Of a stretch of DNA of 64,000 nt, positions 25,499-33,776 are shown one piece after another. Every line of letters starts with the position of its first letter. Position 1 is the first letter of the stretch. Source of the DNA: Bdellovibrio bacteriovorus (GTDB lineage Bacteria > Bdellovibrionota > Bdellovibrionia > Bdellovibrionales > Bdellovibrionaceae); assembly GCF_001592755.1 (NCBI RefSeq), contig NZ_LUKF01000020.1:62001-126000 (forward strand). The letters run 5' to 3'. A program made the translations under genes and the position numbers. The notes under the pieces are model-generated. The model worked only from the letters and a program-made list of their open reading frames with translations, was not told the DNA's origin and ran no database searches.

Positions 25499-26362
25499 TT
25501 AGGATCTCCACATATAGATCACTAGGGCATAGTGAAGCAGCAAATAAACCCCAGAAATCGCGCGGAAGAACTGCGCGGCAGGGGTGGTTTTTTTAATAAT
25601 ATAAATCAAACTTAAAATCACATAAGCCGACAAAGAAACGAGCCAAATCCAGTGAGGCTGAAGGTAGTAAACAACACCCACTCCAAGAATCGCTTGGCTG
25701 AGTGAAAGGGCTAAAGCTCCTTTGTCCGTAAAGATATTGGAGTAAGAAGGCACGTGCGGTCTTTCCTCAGAGCTCGCGAAAGTTTTTCGCGCGAACTCAA
25801 AAAGATTGAAAAACGCCCAGTTCATAAAAATAAATATCAGTAGCGGCAAGGTGAGTTCTTGCGGATTCACACCCGTCATAGCGACACCACTAGAAAGTCC
25901 TAAGAGCACGCTCACAAAGGTGTGGGTCACGGCATAGGTCGTTAAGTGGGGACGTAGCGTCTCGCCAATGAAAAACTCTTCGTACATCAAAAGACTATAA
26001 CCAATGGCCGCAGCGTGAATCAGAAGAGAATAAACTCCTAAAGTGCTTGCCAGGCCCATCTCGAAAATAATTAAGAAAAGAAGCGCCACCTTCACTTGTC
26101 GGACCGTCAAAATCCCGCGCGCCAGCGGACGGGTGGGATTGACTTTCAGATCCACTTCATAGTCTTTGATCTCGTCAAAAAGACGCATGCGGAAAAAGAA
26201 AGAAAGCATCAAAAGGAAGACGCCAGCAAAGCGTCCCCAATTCCATTCCAGCCCCAGAGTGGAGGAAAAGAAAAGCCCGTTCGCCCATGAGAAAAGAAAT
26301 ATCATGGGCACATAAGAAGCCGGACTGAATCTTTCTTTAATTAAAATCCACCAATTAGCCAA
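25499..26362 (-). CDS. UbiA-family membrane prenyltransferase
   Basis: 287 residues, about eight to nine membrane segments. The first Asp-rich motif, 'RLFDEIKDYEVDLKVNPTRP' (around residue 60), is the UbiA signature D-x-x-x-D-x-x-x-D with the following 'NPTRPL.RG'. UbiA enzymes transfer a prenyl chain to an aromatic ring or other small acceptor at the inner membrane. The second motif is weaker ('FEFARKTFASSEERPH' near 185), so the acceptor may be atypical. It overlaps the ligase gene by eight bases and ends two bases before the dikinase start, implying translational coupling. Confidence 0.83.
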   Translation of the reverse strand: MANWWILIKERFSPASYVPMIFLFSWANGLFFSSTLGLEWNWGRFAGVFLLMLSFFFRMRLFDEIKDYEVDLKVNPTRPLARGILTVRQVKVALLFLIIFEMGLASTLGVYSLLIHAAAIGYSLLMYEEFFIGETLRPHLTTYAVTHTFVSVLLGLSSGVAMTGVNPQELTLPLLIFIFMNWAFFNLFEFARKTFASSEERPHVPSYSNIFTDKGALALSLSQAILGVGVVYYLQPHWIWLVSLSAYVILSLIYIIKKTTPAAQFFRAISGVYLLLHYALVIYMWRS

Positions 26363-28763
26363 TAATCACCTCGGGATCATTCAATTGATCGCGCAGAACT
26401 TTGTATTCCACCTTCGAGTGATGGCGAGGATCCATCGGGATCTTTTTAACGAACTTAATCTGATCGACGGGAATTTTATTCTTTTCAAAAACACGGCGGA
26501 TTTCTTTTTTCGCCGCTTCAAAGTCAAAGGACTTGCTGTCGATCTCCTGTTTTAACTCGACAACGGCATAAGTCGCCTGACCCAGCGAAGAATCCGGTAC
26601 TCCTAAGAAAGCACAGCGATAAGTAAAATCAAAACGCTTTAAAAGAACTTCTGAGCGCACTGGGAAGTAGTACTTTCCAGCTCTTTCGATCGCGTTATTG
26701 ACCCGACCCACGATCCAAAGATTTTTGTCAGAATCGATGTAGGCCAAGTCCCCCGTGCGATGCCATACCCGGTCTTTTTCATCTAAGATCTTAGTCGTTT
26801 TAAAAGCATCGGGATTATTATAGTAATCGCGGCAGACGTGGTCACCGGTACAGATAAATTCACCGATCTCTCCATTCGGCACTTCGATTTTCTGCCATGG
26901 AGAATCTTTCAAATCCACAGGGCCATCTTTGATACGGATGAACTTGAAGTCGATGTCTTCACTGATGTGGCCGACGTTAACACCTTCTTCGATAATTTCG
27001 GGATCGGTGATCTTGCTTTCTTTTAGCATGTCGCGGCCCTCGATGTGAGCCATCGGTTCTGCTTCTGTCGAACCGTATAAAATCCAAAGCTCAGTTTGTG
27101 GGGCAATGTCATAGAAAGCTTTGACGTCATCTTTAGAAATAGGCGCACCACCGGTCACGACACGACGAAGTCCCTTTAAGATGATATTCTTTTCTTTGCA
27201 GTAACGAGCTAATCCCACAAGCATGCTTGGAGACAATGTCGTACAGTTGATGTTTTCATTGAGAATCTGACACGCCAAAATAGCCGAATCTCTTTCAGAC
27301 GGAGCTGCTAAATCCAGAGCGGGTAATACCGTCGTCACACCCGAAGCCAAGTTATTCAAACTGAAGATCGGGAAGGCTGGCATGTCTTTGTCGACTTCCG
27401 TATAAGGAATCACATGCGAAAGGGCGTGATGTTGCGCTGACAGAAATCGATGTGTGCGGTTAGCTCCTTTCGGTTTCCCCGTTGAGCCGGTCGTAAATGT
27501 AATCAAAGCCGTGAACTCGCTTTCTACAGCAGCAATAGGCGAAGGATCTTTTTTCAAAAGCTCCTCGAAGCGGTGAGTGCACTTATCACCCGGCCCATAC
27601 ATAATTCGAATAGGCATGGATTGAAATTCGGGAACCTGGTTTACAAGTTCAAAAGCCATATTGAAACTAATCATGGCTTTGGGGCCAACACATTCCGCCG
27701 ATGCTCCCAAGTGATGACTGCGGGCCCAAGAATCCAGAAATACGGCGATCGCACCAATGCGTTGTACGGCAAACATGGCCGTATACATATCCAGGCTCAT
27801 TGGTAAGAAGATGATGACGCGATCTCCTTTTTGAATACCGATATCTAAAAGTCCGCGTGCGAAAGAGTTAATTCTTGCGGCAAAATGTTTGTAAGTAATT
27901 TGATCATGCTTCAAAGGGGTGTGAGGATTTCCATCCCACTTCGCTAAGGTCTCACGCGAAACCCACGAAAGCGCCACGCGGTCCGGGAATTCGCGTAAGT
28001 GTTTTTCCATGTAGCTGATCACGTTGTTGCGCTCATCAGCGCCCGGATAGTAACCGATTTTTTCAGAAGGGTGGGACATTCCTGGTTTCTCCTGCAAAAC
28101 TTTTAAGATGTCTTGAATATGCGACCATAGAAGGCTGTGACCAGCTTTGGCCGTTTTCACGATTTTGTGTGCGGGGTATTGAGTGACGATTTGGTTTTGA
28201 ATCGACTCGTCCGTGATTTTGTCGTCACTTCCATAGACTACGGTGACGGGTGTCTTGACGACGTCTTTTGAAGTCCACGGGTTGTCCTGCATTTTCATTT
28301 TATTGAAGGCCGTTTTCTGCCAAAGATTCCAATCAAAACGCTCGGTGATCTTTTGTAAATATGGATGATCCGCGAGGGACCAAGGATGAAAAAGATCTTT
28401 AAGGAACGAGTCTTTGGATTTAGCAAAGTTCGATTTAATAAGGGCGTCCCCTAATACCGGAAGCTTTAATAAAGCGCCAGCGATAGGTGAAATCTCACGC
28501 TCGGGTTTCAAATAGGGTGTGACCAGAATCACTTGTTCGACGTATTTTTCGTAAGCGGGCAAGGTTTTTAAAATACGATAGCCACCCCACGAATGCCCTA
28601 AAAGAATTTTCTTCGATGAATCTTGAGTCAGAAGATTCAACCATTCATCACTGTCGGCTTTCACCGCGTGAAGGTTGTAACCTAAAGGTTGAACGGCCTC
28701 TTTAAGAAGAGTCCAATCTTCGGGATGGCCGGGGTTTCCGTGCAAAGCAATGATGGTTTTCAT
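26355..28763 (-). CDS. Alpha/beta-hydrolase fused to OleC-like AMP-dependent ligase
   Basis: 802 residues. Residues 1-225 are an alpha/beta hydrolase: nucleophile Ser58 in GHSWGG, acid Asp180/181 and His209. Residues 235-800 are an acyl-adenylating enzyme with TFTTGSTGKPKG (about 420), YGSTEAEP, WHRTGDLAYID and GRVNNAIERAGKYYFP. 'AFPIFSLNNLASGVTTVLP' and 'PMDPRHHSKVEYKVLR', in place of the usual C-terminal Lys motif, resemble OleC beta-lactone synthetases, which act beside an alpha/beta-hydrolase (OleB). An internal ATG at 28079 (Met229) follows AGGAG and could yield a free ligase. It starts with an ATGA overlap after the formyltransferase gene. Confidence 0.85.
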   Translation of the reverse strand: MKTIIALHGNPGHPEDWTLLKEAVQPLGYNLHAVKADSDEWLNLLTQDSSKKILLGHSWGGYRILKTLPAYEKYVEQVILVTPYLKPEREISPIAGALLKLPVLGDALIKSNFAKSKDSFLKDLFHPWSLADHPYLQKITERFDWNLWQKTAFNKMKMQDNPWTSKDVVKTPVTVVYGSDDKITDESIQNQIVTQYPAHKIVKTAKAGHSLLWSHIQDILKVLQEKPGMSHPSEKIGYYPGADERNNVISYMEKHLREFPDRVALSWVSRETLAKWDGNPHTPLKHDQITYKHFAARINSFARGLLDIGIQKGDRVIIFLPMSLDMYTAMFAVQRIGAIAVFLDSWARSHHLGASAECVGPKAMISFNMAFELVNQVPEFQSMPIRIMYGPGDKCTHRFEELLKKDPSPIAAVESEFTALITFTTGSTGKPKGANRTHRFLSAQHHALSHVIPYTEVDKDMPAFPIFSLNNLASGVTTVLPALDLAAPSERDSAILACQILNENINCTTLSPSMLVGLARYCKEKNIILKGLRRVVTGGAPISKDDVKAFYDIAPQTELWILYGSTEAEPMAHIEGRDMLKESKITDPEIIEEGVNVGHISEDIDFKFIRIKDGPVDLKDSPWQKIEVPNGEIGEFICTGDHVCRDYYNNPDAFKTTKILDEKDRVWHRTGDLAYIDSDKNLWIVGRVNNAIERAGKYYFPVRSEVLLKRFDFTYRCAFLGVPDSSLGQATYAVVELKQEIDSKSFDFEAAKKEIRRVFEKNKIPVDQIKFVKKIPMDPRHHSKVEYKVLRDQLNDPEVIIG

Positions 28764-29500
28764 ATCTTTATTCCTCGCAGGCGTAGCTTGTAAAAATCGA
28801 TAAGACCGGGATTGGAGCGATACACGGTCTGGTCTGTTTTAGAATTTTCAATACCTTGGATTTTCTGAGTGCGTGCAATTTCTTGCAGCACTTCCGTCGC
28901 CGCGGCCGTTTCCAGCCGCGCGGCATTTTTTAATGACTCCAAATAATTCTTTTTATTGGAAGGTACTTCGACGACTTTCAGTAGTGAGCCGTCATCTAGT
29001 TTTGAAGTCATTTCATGGATAGAGAAACCAAAAGAGGTTCCGAAAAGATGCGCCCAAAAGTCACACATCAATCCGCGCTGGTGGGGAAGCAAACCATGAT
29101 GAATATTGATGCAGCCGATTTTGGGAATGCTTAAAAGACGCTTCTTAAAAAAAGAACGGGTTCGCGCATTTAAAATCACATCGGGCTCTAATGAAGAAAG
29201 AAACTTTATTGTTTCTTCAGAATTGATATCTTTAATAACCCAGACTTTTTTACCTAAGGCTTCATAACGTTTTTGTTTGCGCGCTAACGAGTTATCCAAG
29301 CTGTTTTTAAGAAGATGCCAACCCATGAGCGGGCCAGCGCCAGAAAGCATCAAAAGAAACGCTTTGAGGTAAATGTCGGCACTGCGGTTATCGATAACAA
29401 CAAGCCCTTGCACGTAAGGGTTGTTGGCCAAGCCGAGTGTTAAGTCATCATAGTTATCCGGCACGAATGTCACGGCCGAAGTGATAACTAGGGTTTTCAT
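28760..29500 (-). CDS. Formyltransferase-fold protein
   Basis: 246 residues resembling the catalytic domain of methionyl-tRNA, GAR and sugar formyltransferases. The expected Asn-His-Asp triad can be placed: 'CINIHHGLLPHQRG' (Asn132, His134) and 'KLDDGSLL' (Asp169/170). The C-terminal oligonucleotide-binding domain of tRNA formyltransferase is absent. The N-terminal part has a long hydrophobic segment (about 44-62) unusual for the family. A 10-formyl-THF-dependent formylation, or a related transfer, of a small molecule is plausible; the substrate is unknown. It is the first gene of the operon and is coupled to the fused ligase by a four-base ATGA overlap. Confidence 0.8.
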   Translation of the reverse strand: MKTLVITSAVTFVPDNYDDLTLGLANNPYVQGLVVIDNRSADIYLKAFLLMLSGAGPLMGWHLLKNSLDNSLARKQKRYEALGKKVWVIKDINSEETIKFLSSLEPDVILNARTRSFFKKRLLSIPKIGCINIHHGLLPHQRGLMCDFWAHLFGTSFGFSIHEMTSKLDDGSLLKVVEVPSNKKNYLESLKNAARLETAAATEVLQEIARTQKIQGIENSKTDQTVYRSNPGLIDFYKLRLRGIKI

Positions 29501-29612
29501 GAAACTACCTCGATGCGTTCCAGAAGTTAAACAAACTGTGTTCCTGGACTTATATCGACAGATTTCGACCCGACCAAAAGAGAGTCGGCGTATTTACCGA
29601 CAAAGGTCTAGC

Positions 29613-29636
29613 TGTCTCATATCTAAGATTGAGACA
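29613..29636. promoter_or_regulatory. Palindrome upstream of the four-gene operon
   Basis: TGTCTCA (29613-29619) is mirrored by TGAGACA (29630-29636), with a further ATCT/AGAT inner match offset by one base. It lies about 115 bases upstream of the first operon gene and 36 bases downstream of the neighbouring YIP1 gene. It may be an operator; no regulator is encoded nearby. Confidence 0.4.
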
Positions 29637-29671
29637 TCAAGGCTGTATTCGAAATTAGGAAGGCTAAGAAC

Positions 29672-30241
29672 TTAACCGAGTCTTTCCAAACGTGAAATAT
29701 CAATACGATTCCAAAGCCAAAGGATGAAGACGATAGCAAAAAGAATTGTGACTAAGCGAAGCGCGCGACGCTTGTCCATCTGGAAATTTTCAGTCAGGCC
29801 GACGGCCATGAGTAATGCCGTGAAAGCAAAACCTACTAAAGTGATCGGCGGAATGATTTCGGAACCCACTTGGAAGACGAAGAAAGGAATATTAGCAAAA
29901 AGAATCAGTGTAAAAATCTTGCGCAAAGAGCAAGTGCGCTTTTCATAAACTTGGAAGTAGTAATAAATAAACAGAGCCCCGATAAAAGTCGTCGTCACGC
30001 CAACAAGGGGAGAGATAATAAATCCACCCATCAAACGGAAGAAGTTCGGTGGTACAAGCCCGGTCAAAACCCCTGAGGCCATCGAAAGAACTACTAAGGT
30101 CACGATCAATGTTGTCCAATTCCAGTCCGGCAAAGTTTTGATTTTTTCAATCGGGTGACGAAGGTAGTTCACGATGTAACGAAGAACTTCTTTGGCATTG
30201 TCGGAGTGAGCACCGGGAGTAACGTCTCTGTAGTCAGTCAT
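29672..30241 (-). CDS. YIP1-family integral membrane protein
   Basis: 189 residues with five predicted membrane helices after a soluble N-terminal stretch. The 'NYLRHPIEKIKTLPDW' lead-in and the 'ISPLVGVTTTFIGALFIYYYF' helix are typical of bacterial Yip1-domain proteins, whose function is not established. The start is ATG 30241. It is transcribed in the same direction as the four-gene operon but separated from it by 171 bases that hold a palindrome. Confidence 0.75.
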   Translation of the reverse strand: MTDYRDVTPGAHSDNAKEVLRYIVNYLRHPIEKIKTLPDWNWTTLIVTLVVLSMASGVLTGLVPPNFFRLMGGFIISPLVGVTTTFIGALFIYYYFQVYEKRTCSLRKIFTLILFANIPFFVFQVGSEIIPPITLVGFAFTALLMAVGLTENFQMDKRRALRLVTILFAIVFILWLWNRIDISRLERLG

Positions 30242-30282
30242 ACCGCTATTGCATCACTAGCGCAGGACTTTAGCAAGGGGAT

Positions 30283-30951
30283 TTACAGAGAGTCTCTTAA
30301 GTCCATCTCTGCCAATGTTTGGGCACGAGTTAACAAACGGTGACTGTTCTCAAGGGCAGTTTTAGTGTTGGCACCTAGCACGTTCAGGGAGGCCAGCTTC
30401 TTGTTCTTCGCGGATTGACGATGAAGAGAATAAGAAAGTTCCAGTAAAAGTGAGGCCGAACTTGCGGGAATTTCGATGACCTCTTTCGGGACCGGATAAG
30501 CTTTAAGCGATAAGGCGCGAGGATCTTCCGCGCCCACATCGGCTAGCTCCGTAATACTGATCACGCTCAAGGAACGGCGCGAAGCTAAGAGATCAGAAAA
30601 CTCTTCCATCGTGGGAGCATCTAAAACCAAATGAAACCGACGTTGATTTTTTTCTTGCTGCTCGAGGAACTGACGAAAGCGTTCTTTACGTTGCTCGGCA
30701 TTTTTCCACGGAAGATGCAGAGTGAAAACTTCATAGCCATGTTCCGCCAAGAACACGGTATAGATATTCCAGTACTTGCTAAAATAAAAGAGTGAGCGCG
30801 GACCGGTGACAAAAAGAAGAGGCCAGCGGGTTAACAGGCAATTCGGTTTTAATTCAAAAGGGATTTCTTGGCGGGCTCGGGCGCGATTTGAAAAAATCGC
30901 TAAGCCCAAAATGAAAACTAAAAGACTTAAAGAAAATACTATGACATCCAC
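30283..30951 (-). CDS. Membrane-anchored hypothetical protein
   Basis: 222 residues from GTG 30951, seven bases after the stop of the preceding gene. One N-terminal membrane helix (about 3-22) is followed by a cytoplasmic or periplasmic domain. 'PLLFVTGPRSLFYFSKYWNIYTVFL' and 'YEVFTLHLPW' recall the first strands of an alpha/beta hydrolase, but no nucleophile elbow or complete triad can be seen, so a lipase function is not supported. A small inverted repeat (30950-30956 with 30964-30970) spans the gene junction and may influence translation of this gene. Confidence 0.6.
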   Translation of the reverse strand: MDVIVFSLSLLVFILGLAIFSNRARARQEIPFELKPNCLLTRWPLLFVTGPRSLFYFSKYWNIYTVFLAEHGYEVFTLHLPWKNAEQRKERFRQFLEQQEKNQRRFHLVLDAPTMEEFSDLLASRRSLSVISITELADVGAEDPRALSLKAYPVPKEVIEIPASSASLLLELSYSLHRQSAKNKKLASLNVLGANTKTALENSHRLLTRAQTLAEMDLRDSL

Positions 30952-30958
30952 GTCCCCA

Positions 30959-31615
30959 TTATAGGGACGTAGTCAGGCGAAAGGCAAAGTCAAAGGAGTT
31001 TTTGTCAGCTGTACGGTTCACCATAGCCGAACGGGCACTGACTTCCGCACCCAAAGAAAGATTCTTGTGCACCTGAGCGGCAAATCCCGAAGAGATCACC
31101 AACGACGGAGTGGTGTCATTCACATCGATATTGCGAGTCGGGTCGGTGAAACGCATAAAACGATTTGAAAGGCCGGCGCTTAAAGAATAGTTCCAAATAC
31201 TTTCTAATCTGTTCGTGTATCCCAGTTTCAGATCGAACTCTTTCAACGAGAGTTCTTCAGCCCCTGAAGACGTGACACCATAATTTCTAAAAACACCTTC
31301 CGAATACCAATTCGGCGAGAACAGATCCATTCCCATCGACAGTTGAATGCCGCTAGCATGGCGATTGAAGTTTTTGTTTTGAGTCGCAATATTCGTGAAA
31401 GTATTCACGTAGCCAATGCCAGCATGCAAGCGCACGTCATCGAACGAGCTTGTCTGTTTTGCCGCCATGACATTTTTCTTAGAGCTGAGTTCATCCAGAA
31501 GCTGGTCATAGGAAACTTCTTCATAGTCAGAAGAGGAAGCGGCCTGGACCAAAGTGGAAGATGAGAACACCGAAAAAACGATCAAAACGAATTGGAGTGC
31601 TTTAGATATTTGCAT
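30959..31615 (-). CDS. Outer-membrane beta-barrel-like protein
   Basis: 218 residues with a Sec signal peptide (MQISKALQFVLIVFSVFSSS, cleavage near 'VQA'). The mature part shows alternating strands ('VRLHAGIGYVNTFTNI', 'ASGIQLSMGMDLF', 'LSLGAEVSARSAMV') consistent with an eight-stranded barrel, ending in Leu rather than Phe. It is probably co-transcribed with the downstream membrane-anchored protein. Function is unknown. Confidence 0.7.
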   Translation of the reverse strand: MQISKALQFVLIVFSVFSSSTLVQAASSSDYEEVSYDQLLDELSSKKNVMAAKQTSSFDDVRLHAGIGYVNTFTNIATQNKNFNRHASGIQLSMGMDLFSPNWYSEGVFRNYGVTSSGAEELSLKEFDLKLGYTNRLESIWNYSLSAGLSNRFMRFTDPTRNIDVNDTTPSLVISSGFAAQVHKNLSLGAEVSARSAMVNRTADKNSFDFAFRLTTSL

Positions 31616-31694
31616 TCCTTGATTCTAGCAAGGCTTTGTCATTTTTCATAAAATCATCTTTCGTTCTAGACCTCTTTATTGGCACACTAGAAGT

Positions 31695-32135
31695 ATGTTT
31701 CCGAACTTTCGCCAACATCACAATTGTTACTGCGCCTTTTGCAAATCGCCTCGTCGCATTTATCGTAAAAGAAGTATTTCTTTGATGAATGTGTTGGGGA
31801 GTGCGTTGGCATCGGTCGTTATGATGTTCGCTATCTGGCAGCAGTTTGACCCCCGCGTGATGATTGTTTTCGTGGTGTGCTTGGCTTTTTCCGAAGTCTT
31901 CGTGAAAATCCGTTGGCGTCTTTCCGTGGTGTGCCGAGCCTGCGGATTTGATCCCGTTCTTTACACCAAAGATCCGCAAGCGGCGGCGGATAAAGTTCGT
32001 TTTCAATTGGATGTTCGCAAGCAGGATCCTAAGTATCTTCTTGCGAAGCCGTTAAATTTGCCCGCAATCCCTGCAGAGAAAGCGAAAGCTCTTCAAGAAA
32101 AGGGAAAAGGGCGCTTAGTCTCTCGCTCCATTTGA
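31695..32135 (+). CDS. Small membrane protein with split zinc-ribbon
   Basis: 146 residues. Two Cys pairs, 'CYCAFC' (about 11-16) and 'VCRAC' (about 78-82), flank two membrane helices (about 30-47 and 53-70). The arrangement suggests a cytoplasmic zinc knuckle whose halves are brought together by a helical hairpin. The tail is basic and Lys-rich. No known family is recognised. It is followed 45 bases later by the glycosyltransferase, with which it may share a transcript. Confidence 0.6.
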   Translation: MFPNFRQHHNCYCAFCKSPRRIYRKRSISLMNVLGSALASVVMMFAIWQQFDPRVMIVFVVCLAFSEVFVKIRWRLSVVCRACGFDPVLYTKDPQAAADKVRFQLDVRKQDPKYLLAKPLNLPAIPAEKAKALQEKGKGRLVSRSI

Positions 32136-32180
32136 TCTAAAGATTGCCAGGCCGATCGGTTTATGCCAGTTTAAAGGGGC

Positions 32181-32876
32181 ATGAAAACACTGATCGTTAT
32201 TCCTACGTACAATGAAAAAGAAAACATCCAGGCGATTATCCCGGCCGTTCTTGCGCAAAATTTAGGCGTTGAGATTTTAGTTGTTGATGACAACTCTCCG
32301 GATGGTACCGGTGCCATTGTTCGTGAAATGCAAAAGAATATTCCGCAACTGCATTTGTTATCTCGTCCCGGTAAACAGGGTTTGGGAAAAGCATATATTG
32401 CAGGTTTTCGTTGGGGTATGGATCATGGCTTTGACGCGATCACAGAAATGGATGCTGACTTTTCTCACCGCCCGGAAGATCTGGGCCCGCTTCTTAAGAA
32501 ATTAGAAACCCATGATTTCGCCGTAGGTTCTCGTTATGTTGAAGGCGGCCGCACCGTGAACTGGGGAATTTTGCGTAAGATTATTTCTCGTGGCGGCGGT
32601 ATTTACGCTCGCTTGATCTTAGGCTTCCCGCTGAACGATTGGACGGGGGGCTTTAATGCCTGGAAAAAAGAAGTTCTTCACGCGATTGATCTTTCGACTG
32701 TGGAATCAAACGGATACAGCTTTCAAATCGAATTGAAATACAAAGCGATGAAAAAAGGTTTTAAAGGTGCCGAGTCTCCGATTGTGTTTGAAGACCGTCG
32801 TGTGGGACAAAGTAAAATGTCTTTAAAAATCGTGATTGAGGCCTTCTATCGTGTTTGGCTTATGCGCTTTAAGTAA
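32181..32876 (+). CDS. Polyprenol-phosphate mannosyltransferase-like glycosyltransferase (GT2)
   Basis: 231 residues, the size of single-domain dolichol/polyprenol-phosphate mannose synthases. The GT-A motifs are clear: 'VIPTYNEKENIQAIIP' at the N terminus, 'VVDDNSPDGTG' (about 34-44), the metal-binding 'EMDADFSHRPEDL' (about 91) and 'GGFNAWKKEVL' later. It would charge a lipid carrier with a hexose from a nucleotide sugar at the cytoplasmic face of the inner membrane. There is no C-terminal membrane domain. The acceptor pathway (lipoprotein, glycan or envelope) is not visible. Its 3' end overlaps the next gene. Confidence 0.92.
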   Translation: MKTLIVIPTYNEKENIQAIIPAVLAQNLGVEILVVDDNSPDGTGAIVREMQKNIPQLHLLSRPGKQGLGKAYIAGFRWGMDHGFDAITEMDADFSHRPEDLGPLLKKLETHDFAVGSRYVEGGRTVNWGILRKIISRGGGIYARLILGFPLNDWTGGFNAWKKEVLHAIDLSTVESNGYSFQIELKYKAMKKGFKGAESPIVFEDRRVGQSKMSLKIVIEAFYRVWLMRFK

Positions 32877-33696
32877 GAGTCTTGCGGCTCTTACTTTTCT
32901 GCTATTTCTTCCTCTTTTTTCCTGGGCGCAAGCTCAACAGGCGACCGTCATTTTGGATGGCGCCTTGGTTTATCAAGATGCAGATTTCGATGCTCCGGTG
33001 ATCGCGACCTTAAAGCGAGGTGCCGTTCACAGTATTTCCAAAGGTAAAAAAGGTCCTTTCTATAAAATCCGCATTAAGCCGGGTTCTGTCGGTTGGATTT
33101 CCGACACGGATATCAAGCCGGGAGTTTACAAATTAGAAACTCCGAAGGAAGAATCGCGAGCAGAAAAAAAAGACGAAAAAAGAAAACCGTTTTTTGCCAC
33201 TCGCTATCGTGGTCCCGCATTGGATTTTATCAATTTCACCGAGGACACTTTAGGTCAGGAGCGCTCTGAGTTTCTTCCTTTTTACGGGGTTAAATTCAAT
33301 GGGTTTAATACGATTTTCACGGGCGAAATTTATACAGAAGGAAATATCCTTTTTCATATCGGGGCTCCGAAATACTATTCGGACTATACGGGAAAAGGGT
33401 CTGACGGGTTTATTTTCTTAGCAGATTTTTTATTTCAAACGGTTCTTCCTCAAGGGAAAAACGCGATCTTCTTTTATGGTTTTGGTCCGATGTTTAAGTA
33501 CTCCCACTTTACCTTGGAAGTTCCTAACGGGACAAAGACGCTCAGTTATTCAGCAGATGATATGTCGCTGGGAGCTGTTTTTGATTTGGGCCTTTCATGG
33601 CGCTTAGGTCGCTACTCGTTAAGGACAGATGCCAAATATTATTGGGAACGAACGAAGTATTATGGCTTCGGTTTGAATCTGGGTTGGGAATTCTAA
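32851..33696 (+). CDS. Exported SH3-domain protein with C-terminal beta-barrel
   Basis: About 281 residues from GTG 32851, which has GAGG nine bases upstream; TTG 32836 is an alternative. The start overlaps the glycosyltransferase gene by 26 bases. The signal peptide ends at 'SWAQA'. Residues about 30-95 are a bacterial SH3-like domain ('ATVILDGALVYQDADFDAPV ... VGWISDTDIKPG'), often binding peptidoglycan. A charged linker leads to a beta-barrel-like region ending in Phe ('YGFGLNLGWEF'), an outer-membrane signature. It could tether the cell wall to the outer membrane (inference). Confidence 0.72.
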   Translation: MFGLCALSKSLAALTFLLFLPLFSWAQAQQATVILDGALVYQDADFDAPVIATLKRGAVHSISKGKKGPFYKIRIKPGSVGWISDTDIKPGVYKLETPKEESRAEKKDEKRKPFFATRYRGPALDFINFTEDTLGQERSEFLPFYGVKFNGFNTIFTGEIYTEGNILFHIGAPKYYSDYTGKGSDGFIFLADFLFQTVLPQGKNAIFFYGFGPMFKYSHFTLEVPNGTKTLSYSADDMSLGAVFDLGLSWRLGRYSLRTDAKYYWERTKYYGFGLNLGWEF

Positions 33697-33776
33697 TCTA
33701 ACAATAACGCATTGCAAATTTACTGGCAGGTGACACAAGGGATGTTACATCGAGACCTCGTTGAGGGGGCTTTTTC

